Of a stretch of 64,000 nt of DNA, positions 63,999 through 64,000 are shown piece after piece (the stretch's first letter is position 1; the number at the start of each line of letters is the position of its first letter). The notes under the pieces are model-generated. The model ran no database searches and was not told the DNA's origin. It saw only the letters and a list, made by a program, of their open reading frames with translations. Position numbers and translations under genes: made by a program. The stretch is from Neorhizobium vignae (lineage in GTDB: Bacteria > Pseudomonadota > Alphaproteobacteria > Rhizobiales > Rhizobiaceae): assembly GCF_000732195.1 (NCBI RefSeq), contig NZ_JNNU01000023.1, positions 1 to 64,000 on the forward strand, in the 5' to 3' direction.

Positions 63999-64000
63999 AT

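Noticed and set aside
1..64000. CRISPR arrays, tRNA or rRNA genes
   Set aside because: No regularly spaced short repeats and no cloverleaf or rRNA signature sequences were seen on reading.

Overview
The window looks like accessory DNA (a large plasmid, chromid or chromosomal island) of a Rhizobiales bacterium, most likely Rhizobiaceae. The evidence is high-GC coding sequence, an Atu4866-type protein, an alphaproteobacterial GAAC-N7-GAAC SOS box before imuA-imuB-dnaE2, DUF1403 and ScpB remnants, and many LysR and AraC regulators each paired with an oxidoreductase or transporter. No rRNA, tRNA, CRISPR array or complete insertion sequence was seen.

0-15 kb holds small regulator/enzyme modules. 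MarR plus an epimerase-like dehydrogenase come first. Three similar LysR genes follow, all on the minus strand, each divergent from a plus-strand enzyme set. Two of the three sets are damaged: an aldo-keto reductase with a large internal deletion, an Atu4866-like gene with a frameshift, and a metallo-hydrolase cut off after its metal motif. The third set is intact and encodes three enzymes with Tat-type signals (metallo-hydrolase, aldo-keto reductase, intradiol dioxygenase-like protein). A TetR/SDR pair with duplicated palindromic operators and an AraC/DUF1330 pair complete the region.

15.5-23 kb carries two molybdenum hydroxylase systems on the minus strand: a PaoABC (YagTSR)-like periplasmic aldehyde oxidoreductase and an IorAB-like enzyme with its own c-type cytochrome. 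23.4-29.3 kb holds an SDR-DedA-methyltransferase operon, an aldo-keto reductase, an MFS transporter and an AraC regulator. An IS6-family transposase remnant follows.

30-41.7 kb is a coherent catabolic operon divergent from a LysR gene: hydantoinase/oxoprolinase HyuA and HyuB, a FrlB-like sugar isomerase-domain deglycase, a FrlD-like PfkB kinase, and a complete oligopeptide-type ABC importer. It probably takes up and breaks down an amide- or lactam-containing Amadori-type sugar conjugate. 41.9-48.9 kb is the translesion DNA synthesis block: dinB with a small CxxC protein, and SOS-controlled imuA-imuB-dnaE2.

49-53.3 kb has an aldo-keto reductase, a C-terminally frameshifted NmrA-like protein, a class C beta-lactamase-like hydrolase and a divergent LysR. 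53.3-58.2 kb is a decayed mobile or plasmid-derived block with integrase fragments, a VapBC pair and DUF1403 and scpB pseudogenes, interspersed with an alpha/beta hydrolase and an AraC regulator. 58.2-64 kb is a LacI-controlled catabolic locus: a tandem-domain CaiB/BaiF CoA-transferase, a MaoC-like hydratase and an enolase-superfamily dehydratase. The same 16-bp palindrome lies before the first and the last of these enzyme genes. The window ends at a ribosome binding site for a further gene.
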